From the NCBI RefSeq assembly GCF_011806455.1, contig NZ_JAATOT010000004.1, positions 248,001-312,000 on the forward strand: a DNA stretch of 64,000 bases. Reading direction: 5' to 3'. This document shows, in pieces, positions 55,070 to 63,709 of this stretch. The position numbers were made by a program, and so were the translations under genes. Under the pieces are notes generated by a model. That model searched no databases, had not been told where the DNA came from, and saw nothing but the letters and a program-made list of their open reading frames with translations. The first letter of the stretch is position 1, and the number at the start of each line of letters is the position of its first letter. This DNA is from Celeribacter sp. HF31 (GTDB taxonomy: Bacteria; Pseudomonadota; Alphaproteobacteria; Rhodobacterales; Rhodobacteraceae).

Positions 55070-56457
55070 TGTTGAAAAACGCGCCCTTGATCGAAGGGCC
55101 GTCAGCTGATTCAATTTCTATATAGGGTGGGAGGATCCGGTGATGATGGGACCGCGGCAAGAAGCGCGGGCGGCACTGTTTTACGAGTTCTCGCTGGAGG
55201 ATCACGTTCCCCAGGATTACCTGCTACGGTCGATTGATCGGTTCGTCGAGCTGAGCAGTATTCGCGCCTATCTTGCCGGTTTCTACAGTCACACCGACCG
55301 CCCGTCAGTTGATCCTGAGCTACTGATCCGCATGCTGTTGGTGGGCTATTGCTTTGGTATCCGGTCCGAGCGGCGGCTGTGCGAGGAGGTGCATCTGAAC
55401 CTGGCATAGCGCTGGTTTTGTCGTCTGGATTTGAACGACCGTGTTCCCAACCATTCGACCTTTTCCAAGAACCGTCATGGCAGGTTCCGCGAGAGTGAAC
55501 TGCTGCGCCACTTGTTTGAGACGACCGTTGCAAGGTGCATCGAGGAAGGCCTTGTCAGCGGTCAACGCATGGCCATCGATGCCAGCCTGATCGAAGCGGA
55601 CGCAAACAAGCAGAACTCGACGCCGAAGGAAGAGTGGGACGTCTCGACCATTGATCCGACCGACGCGCCCCGCGCCGTACACGAATATCTCGACACGCTG
55701 GATGAGGCCGCATTTGGGGCAGCCAGCGAGGTTCAGCCCAAGTTCACGTCCCATTCCGATCCGGCGAGCCAATGGACTGCTGCCCGTAAGGGACCGGCCC
55801 AATGCTTGGCTGGCTTCTCGAGCGCAAGATCGCCCCGCATATTCCTGTCTTCGACAAGTCGGAGCGCAGCGACGGGACCTGGACCCGGGCCGATTTCGAG
55901 TGGGGTGCCGAGAACGACCAATACATCTGCCCAGAAGGCCATGAGCTGAAGCAGTTCCGCCGGAACTATTCCGACCCGAACCGGGGGCCGACCGGCAAAG
56001 GCACAGCCCGCTATCGGGCGCTGAAAGAGCTCTGTCAGTCATACCCGGCAAAAGCGAACTGCTGCCCGAATGCGGAGGCCCACAAGATCACCCGCGAAGA
56101 GCACGAAGACGCCCGCGAGGTCGCCCGCGAGATCGCCAAAACCGAGCAATATGTGATCTCGATGAAGCTGCGAAAGACGGTTGAGATGTTCTTTGCCCAC
56201 CTCAAAAGAATCCTTGGCCTGAACCGGCTTCGATTACGTGGACCATGTGGCGCAAATGACGTTCGCTTCGGGCTTTCGCGGCCCCACTGGGGCCACGGTC
56301 CCGGCTCACTCCATCCTCGCCGCCACCGCCCAAAACCTCCGAAAACTGGCCAAGATTTTTCCTGCACCGCAGCAAATGCGAAAAGCCTGATCAGAAAGAC
56401 GCTTGCGCCGAATTTGTAAGTGCCATTTCTGCATTCGAAAACGTTAGTTTTTCAACA
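55070..56457 (+). mobile_element. IS1182-family insertion sequence remnant
   Basis: Terminal inverted repeats TGTTGAAAAAC (55070-55080) and GTTTTTCAACA (56447-56457) bracket a decayed transposase. Total length 1388 bp, shorter than intact family members, because the transposase has an internal deletion. I found no target duplication by eye. Confidence 0.75.
55140..56400 (+). pseudogene. IS1182-type transposase, inactivated
   Basis: The start region (YEFSLEDHVPQDYLLRSIDR, then DPELLIRMLLVGYCFGIRSE) is typical IS1182. TAG at 55407-55409 replaces a tyrosine codon (LNLA-stop-RWF). After DPASQWTAARKGPA the frame changes and roughly sixty codons are missing before LLERKIAPHIPVFDKSERSD. A further scramble near 56220-56310 precedes ILAATAQNLRKLAKIFP in another frame. 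At least three lesions, so no active product. Confidence 0.82.
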
Positions 56458-56499
56458 GAACGACGGAAACCGTCTTCGCACGGTCCACTCAGCCGTTCT

Positions 56500-56910
56500 T
56501 CAGGATGTTGCAGACCCCACGCCCTCTGACAGCAGGTTCTCGGCGACATCCATCGCCTCTTCGCGAGTCACTGCAATCCTCAACGGAAAACCCCAGAATT
56601 TAGAAAAGACCGCGCCGAAAGTCTTGAAGGCCAGACGCTTGGCGGCGCTCGGCTCAATCACAATCATCGCCAGCACGAGCGTCCGCAGTTCGGCCTTGTG
56701 CTTCTTCATCCACAGTGCAGTGCGCTTCCTTTCTTCCTGACTGTGGTCGTGGTCTTCTTCTTCGGTCGGAGCATTATCGCTCAAGATCACGAACGGTGCG
56801 CCGCGCTTTAGGCACACCTCTAACGCCGCGAAATCCTCGTCGTGGTCGTGATCGGGCGCTTCGTCATAGCTCATCCAGACAAGCGGAAAATTCGTGATAT
56901 CCAAGGGCAT
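56500..56910 (-). CDS. Hypothetical protein with an acidic His/Asp stretch
   Basis: 136 residues from ATG 56910. MPLDITNFPLVWMSY opens the protein, and DEAPDHDHDED and EEEDHDHSQEERKR are His/Asp/Glu-rich stretches that could bind metal. AMDVAENLLSEG ends it. It resembles SpoIIAA/STAS-like small proteins in size and strand-helix pattern, but I would not assign it. It follows the membrane protein gene by 29 bp in one operon. Confidence 0.6.
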   Translation of the reverse strand: MPLDITNFPLVWMSYDEAPDHDHDEDFAALEVCLKRGAPFVILSDNAPTEEEDHDHSQEERKRTALWMKKHKAELRTLVLAMIVIEPSAAKRLAFKTFGAVFSKFWGFPLRIAVTREEAMDVAENLLSEGVGSATS

Positions 56911-56939
56911 GTGTCGTCTCCGGGAGAGAATGGAAGGTT

Positions 56940-57338
56940 TCAGGTCGAGCGAATGTGCTGCCATGTAAAGATGAGCGCGACCACGCCCGGAAGCGTGACA
57001 GCCAGCAGTTCCAGGCCCACAAGATGGCCACCATCGCGCAAGCCATCGAAAACGCCAGCGAGCGTGCTCATGACGAACAGCAGACCGCCGAGGACGAGCA
57101 TCGCCCAGTCGGTCGCGCGCCGTGCGGCCAGCGCCAGCAAGGGCGGGACGACCCAGGCGCCATAGAAAATGGACACGCCCCACAAGGCGGCGGGATCGAA
57201 CGTCATGGCCTGCATCCTCCCGCCGCTGCCAACATAGGCGTTCAGATAGGAAAAGCATTGGATCGTGACAAAGAGTGCGGCACCAACTGCAGGGATGAGC
57301 CATGCGAGCGCGAGCTTAACGGGGGCATTGTCGATCAC
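56940..57338 (-). CDS. Four-helix membrane protein of unknown function
   Basis: 132 residues from a GTG at 57338 with AGGAGG six bases upstream. Four hydrophobic segments (LALAWLIPAVGAALFVTIQCF, WGVSIFYGAWVVPPLLAL, WAMLVLGGLLFVMSTLAGVF and LELLAVTLPGVVALIFTW). No family recognised. It is divergent from an AraC gene and cotranscribed with the small acidic protein. Confidence 0.65.
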   Translation of the reverse strand: MIDNAPVKLALAWLIPAVGAALFVTIQCFSYLNAYVGSGGRMQAMTFDPAALWGVSIFYGAWVVPPLLALAARRATDWAMLVLGGLLFVMSTLAGVFDGLRDGGHLVGLELLAVTLPGVVALIFTWQHIRST

Positions 57339-57522
57339 ATGAAACCTCCTGTGCCTATGTGTCGGGCAGATCAGCTCTGCCCCTCCAGCAACGGAGCGCG
57401 ATCACAAGATCCGCCCGCCGCCTCTGCCTCACAGCAATACGCCAGCCGGCACTTGGCGTCATTGCGCAACCCTGCCACTATATGTTTCAATCCTGCCTGA
57501 TCTGATAACGCCGAGGTCTGAG

Positions 57523-58323
57523 ATGCATCTGGACGTCCGTCGCGACTGGCTCGCCTATGTCGACAAAATCCCGCGTGCGCTGGTGGCAGCCAACGCGGTC
57601 GCCACCCTTGACGCCCTAGAGCAATCGCCCCGGCACCACCATCAGAAGGCGCAACTGCTTTTCACGGTGCGTGGTGTCGTCAATTGCGAGGTCGACGGCG
57701 CAGTCTGGATTGTACCGCCGCAATGCGCCGTGTGGATTCCCGGCGGGCTGCCCCATTCCGTTTTCGGCTCGGGCGAGGTGGAGTGTCTCTCTCTCTTCAT
57801 TGACCCACCCGGAGCCGCAAACCTGCCGAAAGACTGCTGCACGATCACGGTGTCGCGTTTTCTCCGTGAGTTGCTGATGCGGGCAAACGCTCTGCCGGAT
57901 CTCTATGACGTCGACGGTCCGGATGGCCGGATCGTGTCCGTTCTCTTCGATGAGCTGGCTGTGGCACCGGTCGAGGACCTCTGCCTCCCCATCCCCGGCG
58001 ATCCGCGCCTGAAGAAGCTCACCGACCTGTTGATCGCGGCGCCTGCGGATCATGCGAGCGTCGCTGAGTGGGCCTCCCGCGTCGCGCTCAGTGAGCGCAG
58101 CCTGAGCCGTCTGTTAGCCGAAGAGGTGGGCATGAGTTTCGGCCGCTGGCGCCGACAGTTGCATATCGTGCTTGCCTTGCGGCGGCTGAGCGCTGGTCAG
58201 TCGGTTCAGGCCGTCGCCATCGATCTCGGCTATGAAAGCGCCAGCAGTTTCGTGACCATGTTTCGAAAGATGGTCGGCAAGCCTCCAGGCCGCTATCTGC
58301 TCGAGCGGAATCGTTCACGATAG
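57523..58323 (+). CDS. AraC-family regulator with cupin domain
   Basis: 266 residues. The cupin-like N-terminus (HHHQKAQLLFTVRGVVNCEVDG, WIVPPQCAVWIPGGLPHSV) is joined to two helix-turn-helix units (SVAEWASRVALSERSLSRLL, SVQAVAIDLGYESASSFVTMF). It probably controls the divergent membrane/hypothetical pair. The gap 57339-57522 holds both promoters. Confidence 0.88.
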   Translation: MHLDVRRDWLAYVDKIPRALVAANAVATLDALEQSPRHHHQKAQLLFTVRGVVNCEVDGAVWIVPPQCAVWIPGGLPHSVFGSGEVECLSLFIDPPGAANLPKDCCTITVSRFLRELLMRANALPDLYDVDGPDGRIVSVLFDELAVAPVEDLCLPIPGDPRLKKLTDLLIAAPADHASVAEWASRVALSERSLSRLLAEEVGMSFGRWRRQLHIVLALRRLSAGQSVQAVAIDLGYESASSFVTMFRKMVGKPPGRYLLERNRSR

Positions 58324-58447
58324 GGAAGAGCGACAGGAGATGCTGAGTGTCGTCCACAATTGCCGCTTAGCGAATACTTCGGCGCGCCGTTCGCCCCGAC
58401 ATGGGACGTGTTCACGTTCAAAACCTCCTTGTGACCCCACGCAGGTC

Positions 58448-58770
58448 TCAGTGCTCGCCTTCGCACGCCTGATGGTCGGCCAGGGCCTGCAGCACCCGGC
58501 AGGGTTGCCCATCGGATTGACCGTCGCAGGTCTTCACGACGCACACCAATTCAGCCTCCAGCCGCCGCAACCGCGCGATCCGATCACAGATTTCGATAAT
58601 CCGATCCTTCGCGATGCGGTGCGCGTCGCCATGGGCAGCATGGGGTGTCTCCTGCAACGCGATCAGTTCGGCAATGGCGTCGAGGTCGAAACCGAGCTGC
58701 CGGGCATGGGCGATTAAGGACAGCCGGTCCAGCTCGGCATCGCCGTAGCAGCGCTGCCCTGCCGGACTTC
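58448..58770 (-). pseudogene. MerR-family regulator fragment lacking the DNA-binding start
   Basis: Read on the minus strand, one open frame gives RSPAGQRCYGDAELDRLSLI then AHARQLGFDLDAIAELIALQ and a coiled-coil helix ending with VVKTCDGQSDGQPCRVLQAL to TGA at 58448. This matches MerR residues from about 25 onward. The N-terminal helix-turn-helix is missing: the sequence upstream reads no recognisable MerR start and runs into the metQ promoter region. C-terminal cysteines suggest a metal-sensing ancestor. Confidence 0.65.
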
Positions 58771-58861
58771 GATGCCCCCACGATCCGCCACGGGATAAAC
58801 GCCCGCGCCACCGACATCCGCCATGGGCGCGTATCCGAACCGCATCATAAGGAGTTTACAC

Positions 58862-59440
58862 ATGCTGCGCGTTGCAACCCTCTCCTCCGTTCTGGCGCTG
58901 ATGGCCTCCGTGGCCATGGCCGAAGAGATCAAAGTCGGCGTGTCCCCCGGCGAACATGCTGAAATCATGGAAGACGTCGCCAAAGTCGCCGCCCCGATGG
59001 GCCTCGACATCGACGTGGTGGAATTCTCCGACTACGTGATCCCGAACACCGCGCTGGCCGATGGCGACATCGAAGCCAACTCCTTCCAGCACGTGCCCTA
59101 TCTGGACAACCAGATGAAGGACCGTGGCTTTGAGCTGGTTGTCGTGGGCAACACGATCACCACGCCGATGGGCATCTATTCCGATAAGATCGAAGATCTC
59201 GCCACCCTCGAAGACGGTGCAAAAGTCGCTATCCCGAACGACCCGACCAACGGCGGCCGTGCTTTGTTGCTGTTGCAAGACCTCGGTCTCGTGACGCTCG
59301 CGGAAGGCACCGGTCTCGTGCCGAGCCCGCTCGATGTGCAGGACAACCCCAAGGGCCTCAAGTTCCTCGAACTGGACGCCGCCCTGCATCGGGCGGCGTT
59401 TTTCATTTACGACGAGACATATCCAAGGCGCGCTTTTTGA
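58862..59440 (+). pseudogene. metQ: Methionine-binding lipoprotein/NlpA family (MetQ), C-terminally truncated
   Basis: 192 codons against about 260 in the family. The signal peptide (RVATLSSVLALMASVAMA) is followed by the NlpA body (KVGVSPGEHAEIMEDVAKV, NSFQHVPYLDNQMKDRG, AIPNDPTNGGRALLLLQ). After KGLKFLELDAA the sequence departs from the family and ends in unrelated residues, exactly where a terminator hairpin begins. A deletion appears to have joined metQ to a downstream terminator. No MetN/MetI genes adjoin. Confidence 0.8.
59377..59403 (+). terminator. Terminator fused into the metQ reading frame
   Basis: CGCCGCCC/GGGCGGCG, loop TGCATC, then TTTTT. Its first base lies within the last matching codons of metQ, marking the fusion point. 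Confidence 0.85.
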
Positions 59441-59754
59441 CATTGCACATCCGCAAGCGCAGAGAGGTCTGGGCGCCGCCGGCGTGGCGGCCTTGGCCCG
59501 CCTGAGCGAGCGAGCCGAGGATCTGAGAAAGCGCTTCTTCTAGGCGCCTGCCTCCAAACCAATCGATGTTATCCATCTGGGGGCAATCCGTGCTTATTGA
59601 CGGGTCGAGATGTGAAAGCGTTCGCGGAAGTGTGACACGTTCACTGGTAAGGCAGATTTTGAAGGTGACTGCCGGATAAACCATCCGTTCATAGGCCGGC
59701 CTGTTGTGCCGGGGCATCGGATCGGGGCGCTTTGGGCGCCCCGATCCAGATCAA
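59404..59754 (+). other. Scar region with a C-terminal gene fragment
   Basis: An open frame from about 59427 to 59543 reads FDIAHPQAQRGLGAAG then VAALARLSERAEDLRKRFF. It looks like the genuine C-terminus of a lost gene, but I cannot name it. The rest, up to the transporter stop, holds no gene apart from a hairpin. Confidence 0.45.
59719..59747 (-). terminator. Hairpin downstream of the OFA transporter gene
   Basis: A perfect 12-bp stem (GGATCGGGGCGC with GCGCCCCGATCC) with a five-base loop, 8 bp after the transporter stop on the minus strand. No T tract follows, yet position and strength suggest termination. Confidence 0.65.
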
Positions 59755-61479
59755 TCACTCGACCGGTACGGCGGCCAGTTCGGCCTCATCATGATGGTGA
59801 TGTTCTTTCACCGGCTTCATCAAAAGGTTGGCGAAGAAAGCCACGACCAGAAGCGCCGCCATGGCATACATGGTGGTGTTGTAGAGGCTCGGGGTCGGAT
59901 CGACCGTTCCGGCGGGGGCGATCTCCATCAGGCGGGCAATTGTCACCGTGTGGGCGTCTACCAATTGCTGCAACTGGCCGATCGGCGCGCCGAACGTGTC
60001 GGCGAAGACACCGGGGTCGACCCGCGCGGCCAGATCATTGATCGCGTTCGAGACGGACATTTGCCGCAGCGAAGTTATCGCCAACGGCCCAAGGACCCCC
60101 GCGGTGGACCATGCGGTCAGGATGCGGCCATGGATCCCGCCTACATGCATGGTGCCGAACATGTCCGCCAGATAGGCCGGGATCGTCGCAAAGCCGCCGC
60201 CGTACATCGAGAAGATGATCATCGTCGCTAGGTAGAAACCGATCAGGTAGATCGTCGATGGTGCCGAGGCGCCGGCACTGGCCAGATAGGGGATCGACAG
60301 GTAGAGCAGGGGCCCCAGCACGAAGAAGCACATATAGGTCGCCTTGCGGCCGATGTAATCCGAAGTCGAGGCCCAGAAGAACCGCCCCACCATGTTGAAG
60401 ACCGAGATCATCAGAACATAGGTCGAGGCAAAGCCTGCGGTCACGATCAGCGGCATGGTGGTGCCGAAGATCTCGCTCATCATGGTCTTTGCCACTCCGA
60501 TCACGCCGATCCCGGCGGTGACATTGAGGCAGAGCATGAGCCACATCTGCCAGAATTGCGGTGTCTTGAGCGCCTGGTCGATATGGACATTGTTCTGGGT
60601 TACGAGGCCCGAGGCGACGGGCTTGGGTTTCCAGCCTTCGGGTTTCCAGCCGTTTTGCGGGACGCGGTATTGGAAAGAGGCGAGGATCATGACAATGAAA
60701 TAGACGATCCCGAGCGTCATGAAGGTCGCCGCCGCGCCGGTATCACCGGTCCCGACCGCATAGACGCCGGCTTGCCCGCCAACCTCGGCGGCTTGCTGGG
60801 CTGAGGCGATCACCACCTCGATCTTGCCCGCCGCCGTTTCGGCAAAGAGCCGGCCGTTCTCGACGACGGTCGCCACGGCGTCCTGGCTGCCGAGATAGTC
60901 GGGCGCTTTCGCGAAAACACCAAGCAACCATCCCTTGACCGGGGCGGCGATCATCGCGCCGCCGCCAAAACCCATAATGGCCATGCCGGTGGCCATGCCG
61001 CGCCGGTCTGGAAACCAGCGGATTAGGGTTGAGACGGGAGAGACATAGCCAAGCCCCAGGCCGCAGCCACCTAGCACGCCATAACCGAGGTAGATCAACC
61101 AGAGTTGGTGGCTTGAAATTCCGAAGGAGCCAATGATGAAGCCGCCGCCCCAGAGAAAGGCGGCCACGACGCCGACCATGCGCGGGCCGACCTCTTCTAG
61201 CCATTTGCCGGCAAAGGCTGCCGACAGGCCCAGAAACACAATGGCCACGGAGAAAATCCAGACCACGGAACTCAGGCTCCAGTCGCTGGCGGCGGGCGAT
61301 ACGACCCCGTGTTGCCGCATCAGCGCCGGGTTGAACACCGACCAGGCATAGACCGAGCCGATGCAAAGATGGATGGCGATGGATGCCGGCGGCACGCGCC
61401 AGCGGTTGTAACCGGGTTTTGCGACGATGTGGCTCTTGTGCAAAAAGCCGAGCGCGCCGCCCCCTTGGGCGTTACTCAT
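59755..61479 (-). CDS. OFA-family MFS transporter (oxalate/formate antiporter-like)
   Basis: 574 residues, twelve-helix major facilitator with the OFA signatures GLGLGYVSPVSTLIRWFPDRRGMATG and MYGGGFATIPAYLADMFGT. A periplasmic insertion (about 190-240) and a His-rich C-terminal tail (KEHHHHDEAE) are extra. Substrates in the family include oxalate, formate and related monocarboxylates. It is preceded by 256 bp with three regulatory palindromes and, further up, a two-component system that probably controls it. Confidence 0.85.
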   Translation of the reverse strand: MSNAQGGGALGFLHKSHIVAKPGYNRWRVPPASIAIHLCIGSVYAWSVFNPALMRQHGVVSPAASDWSLSSVVWIFSVAIVFLGLSAAFAGKWLEEVGPRMVGVVAAFLWGGGFIIGSFGISSHQLWLIYLGYGVLGGCGLGLGYVSPVSTLIRWFPDRRGMATGMAIMGFGGGAMIAAPVKGWLLGVFAKAPDYLGSQDAVATVVENGRLFAETAAGKIEVVIASAQQAAEVGGQAGVYAVGTGDTGAAATFMTLGIVYFIVMILASFQYRVPQNGWKPEGWKPKPVASGLVTQNNVHIDQALKTPQFWQMWLMLCLNVTAGIGVIGVAKTMMSEIFGTTMPLIVTAGFASTYVLMISVFNMVGRFFWASTSDYIGRKATYMCFFVLGPLLYLSIPYLASAGASAPSTIYLIGFYLATMIIFSMYGGGFATIPAYLADMFGTMHVGGIHGRILTAWSTAGVLGPLAITSLRQMSVSNAINDLAARVDPGVFADTFGAPIGQLQQLVDAHTVTIARLMEIAPAGTVDPTPSLYNTTMYAMAALLVVAFFANLLMKPVKEHHHHDEAELAAVPVE

Positions 61480-61635
61480 GGTGTTATCCTCCCTGTCGTC
61501 AGATCGTTGCCGTCCTCGCCCCCTCCCGGGGCAGGTACGGTCAAACCGGCATGCGACCGCATGCCACGGGGAGAAAATGGCCAGGACATCTTTCCTGTGT
61601 CAAATTAATAATATAACTAAAACAGATACTTACAT

Positions 61636-61648
61636 TGACATTCTGGCC
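61636..61648. promoter_or_regulatory. Activator-site candidate 1 (degenerate) upstream of the OFA gene
   Basis: TGACATTCTGGCC resembles the two perfect sites that follow at 42-bp intervals. It is the copy nearest to the transporter start (157 bp). Confidence 0.5.
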
Positions 61649-61677
61649 TTTTCTTCGGCCGCAACGCGGGCGAATCT

Positions 61678-61690
61678 GGACATTCTGTCC
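61678..61690. promoter_or_regulatory. Activator-site candidate 2 upstream of the OFA gene
   Basis: GGACATTCTGTCC: perfect five-base arms around TTC. Centre exactly 42 bp from each of the other two copies. Confidence 0.7.
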
Positions 61691-61719
61691 GCGCACCTTT
61701 CCCTGGCTGCGTCAGGGTG

Positions 61720-61732
61720 GGACATTTTGTCC
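61720..61732. promoter_or_regulatory. Activator-site candidate 3 upstream of the OFA gene
   Basis: GGACATTTTGTCC: perfect five-base arms around TTT, three bases beyond the sensor-kinase stop. Regular phasing on one DNA face suggests cooperative binding by the NtrC-type response regulator encoded upstream. Confidence 0.7.
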
Positions 61733-61735
61733 GAA

Positions 61736-63706
61736 TTACTGCGGATCTGTCTGCGGCAGGAAAATCGTGAACAGGCTGCCCTCGCCGGGCACCGAGCTTG
61801 CGGTAAGCGTACCACCGGCATGTCGCACCAGCGTTTGACTGATCGACAGGCCGAGCCCGGTGCCCTGCGCCTGTTTGGTTGTGAAGAATGGATCGAAGAT
61901 GCGTCGCAGCGTCTCGGGGGCTATGCCGGTGCCGCTATCTGCCACCTCGATTTCCACGCCTTTCGTCACATCGCGCACTGCCAGCGACAGCGTGCCGCCC
62001 TCGGGCATCGCATGCACTGCGTTCAGGATCAGGTTGACCAGCACCTGCTGTAGCTCGGTCCGGGCCATCAGGACGTTCTTGTCCGACGCCATGTCGGTTT
62101 CGACCACGATCCCGTTGGTCGCGATCTGATGGCGGGTCAGTACGAGACAATCGCGCACGACCTCGGCGGGCGAGATGACAGTGGCGGCGCCGGAATAGTC
62201 TTCGGGGCGCGCGAAATGCAGAAGTTTGGAGACAATCGAACCGATGCGATAGATCTGATCGTCGATCAGGCGAAACTCGGTCTCGACCGCCTCGGCATGT
62301 TCGGCCAGCAGGCTGCGCGCCACTTCGACGTTGCCCTGAATGACCGCGATCGGATTGTTGATCTCATGGGCGACAGAAGCGCTGATCTCCCCCACGGCGG
62401 CGAGTTTTTCCGAGATGATCAGCCGCTCGGTGGTTTTCTCCAGCTTGCGATTGGCGGTGCGCAGATCGGCGGTGCGTTCCTCGACCTTCTGCTCGAGACT
62501 GTTGGCCCAATCGCGCAAGAGCCGGTCGCGCTCCTGGATCTGGTCGAGAAGATCGTCGAAATGCGCAGCCACCTGCGCGATCTCGCCGCTGTCATCGACA
62601 TCGCCGTTGCGCGCCTGCAGATCCCCGGCTTCGACCCGCGCGATGGTTTGGGTCATGCGTTCGAGTGGCAGAAAGATCCGCCCGGCCCATCTGAGGAAAA
62701 TCGGGACAGAGATGGTGGCGATCAGCAGGAACATCAGGATAATGGTCAGGATCGAGACCGTCTTGGCGTGTTGAAACGGGGTCTCGAGATAGCCGACATA
62801 GAGCATACCGACCCGCATGCCGAAGCTGTCAACAATCGGCTCATAGGCCGAAATATACCAGTCATTGACCACAAAGGCCCGGTCGAGCCAGACCGCCCCC
62901 TCATCCAGAACCCGGGCCCGCACGACGGCGGAGACACGGGTGCCAAGCGCGCGCACATTTTCGAACAGGCGCACATTGGTCGACACACGTACATCCTCGA
63001 GAAACAGCGTCGCCGTGCCGCGGCTGCCCTTGGGTAAGCTCTGTTCGCGGTAGACCAGCGCGTTGATCGTGTCGATGAAATCGAGATTGCGATTGAGAAG
63101 CTGCCCGCCGACCAACGCCGCACGACGGCCATCGGGCAGGTGCACGGGGGCGGCCGAATGGATGATCATGCCGCGATCCTCGACCTGCCGCGCGGTCGCC
63201 ACCGCGGCGACGGTCGGGACCAGATGGATTGCCGCTTGATCTGCCAGTCCCGGCGAGAGCTGATCGAGCGCCTCCGCGGAGAGGATGTCGATGGCGCTTT
63301 CAGCCCTGCCGTTCCAGGCCGCCCGCACCACTGGCCAGGCGTCGGGTTGAAACCCGCCGGGCCTGGTCTCTTCGGTCGCGAGATAGAGAAAGTCGAGCTG
63401 CAAGGCCACGCGCCGTTCCGCCAGCAGAGCTTCGAGCGCGCTCTTCTGCCCGAGTGCCTGCTGCAGCGCGACCGATCCTGCCACCGCATCCAGCCTTTCG
63501 CCGGACATATCCATCAACCGGGCCAGATATTGATTTGCGATGGTCAGATCGCCGTTGACCTTGGAAATCAGGATCTTGTCAATCTTGCCCGACCAGCGCA
63601 GCATGGTGCCGCCGAGCAGCAGCGGCAACAGCACCAGCATCGGCAGGAGCGCGATGACCAGGAGGCGCACGCGCACCGATTGCAGCACAGACCAGCGCCA
63701 CGCCAC
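61736..63706 (-). CDS. Sensor histidine kinase with Cache-like periplasmic domain
   Basis: 656 residues from a GTG at 63706. Two membrane helices (about 12-34 and 320-340) enclose a periplasmic sensor domain with GGQLLNRNLDFIDTINALVY then SYEPIVDSFGMRVGMLYVGY-like Cache features. HAMP, coiled coil, HisKA (EISASVAHEINNPIAVIQGN) and HATPase (NLILNAVHAMPEGG, GTGLGLSISQTLV) follow. It likely senses an organic acid. Three bases separate it from the response-regulator gene, so they form one operon. Confidence 0.92.
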   Translation of the reverse strand: MAWRWSVLQSVRVRLLVIALLPMLVLLPLLLGGTMLRWSGKIDKILISKVNGDLTIANQYLARLMDMSGERLDAVAGSVALQQALGQKSALEALLAERRVALQLDFLYLATEETRPGGFQPDAWPVVRAAWNGRAESAIDILSAEALDQLSPGLADQAAIHLVPTVAAVATARQVEDRGMIIHSAAPVHLPDGRRAALVGGQLLNRNLDFIDTINALVYREQSLPKGSRGTATLFLEDVRVSTNVRLFENVRALGTRVSAVVRARVLDEGAVWLDRAFVVNDWYISAYEPIVDSFGMRVGMLYVGYLETPFQHAKTVSILTIILMFLLIATISVPIFLRWAGRIFLPLERMTQTIARVEAGDLQARNGDVDDSGEIAQVAAHFDDLLDQIQERDRLLRDWANSLEQKVEERTADLRTANRKLEKTTERLIISEKLAAVGEISASVAHEINNPIAVIQGNVEVARSLLAEHAEAVETEFRLIDDQIYRIGSIVSKLLHFARPEDYSGAATVISPAEVVRDCLVLTRHQIATNGIVVETDMASDKNVLMARTELQQVLVNLILNAVHAMPEGGTLSLAVRDVTKGVEIEVADSGTGIAPETLRRIFDPFFTTKQAQGTGLGLSISQTLVRHAGGTLTASSVPGEGSLFTIFLPQTDPQ

Positions 63707-63709
63707 CGC

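Noticed and set aside
61552-61566. A possible -24/-12 (sigma-54) promoter for the OFA gene, TGGCAT...TCGCA on the minus strand
   Set aside because: The spacing between the GG and GC elements is nine bases instead of ten and the -12 part is poor. An alternative TTGACA lies further up. I left the promoter unassigned.
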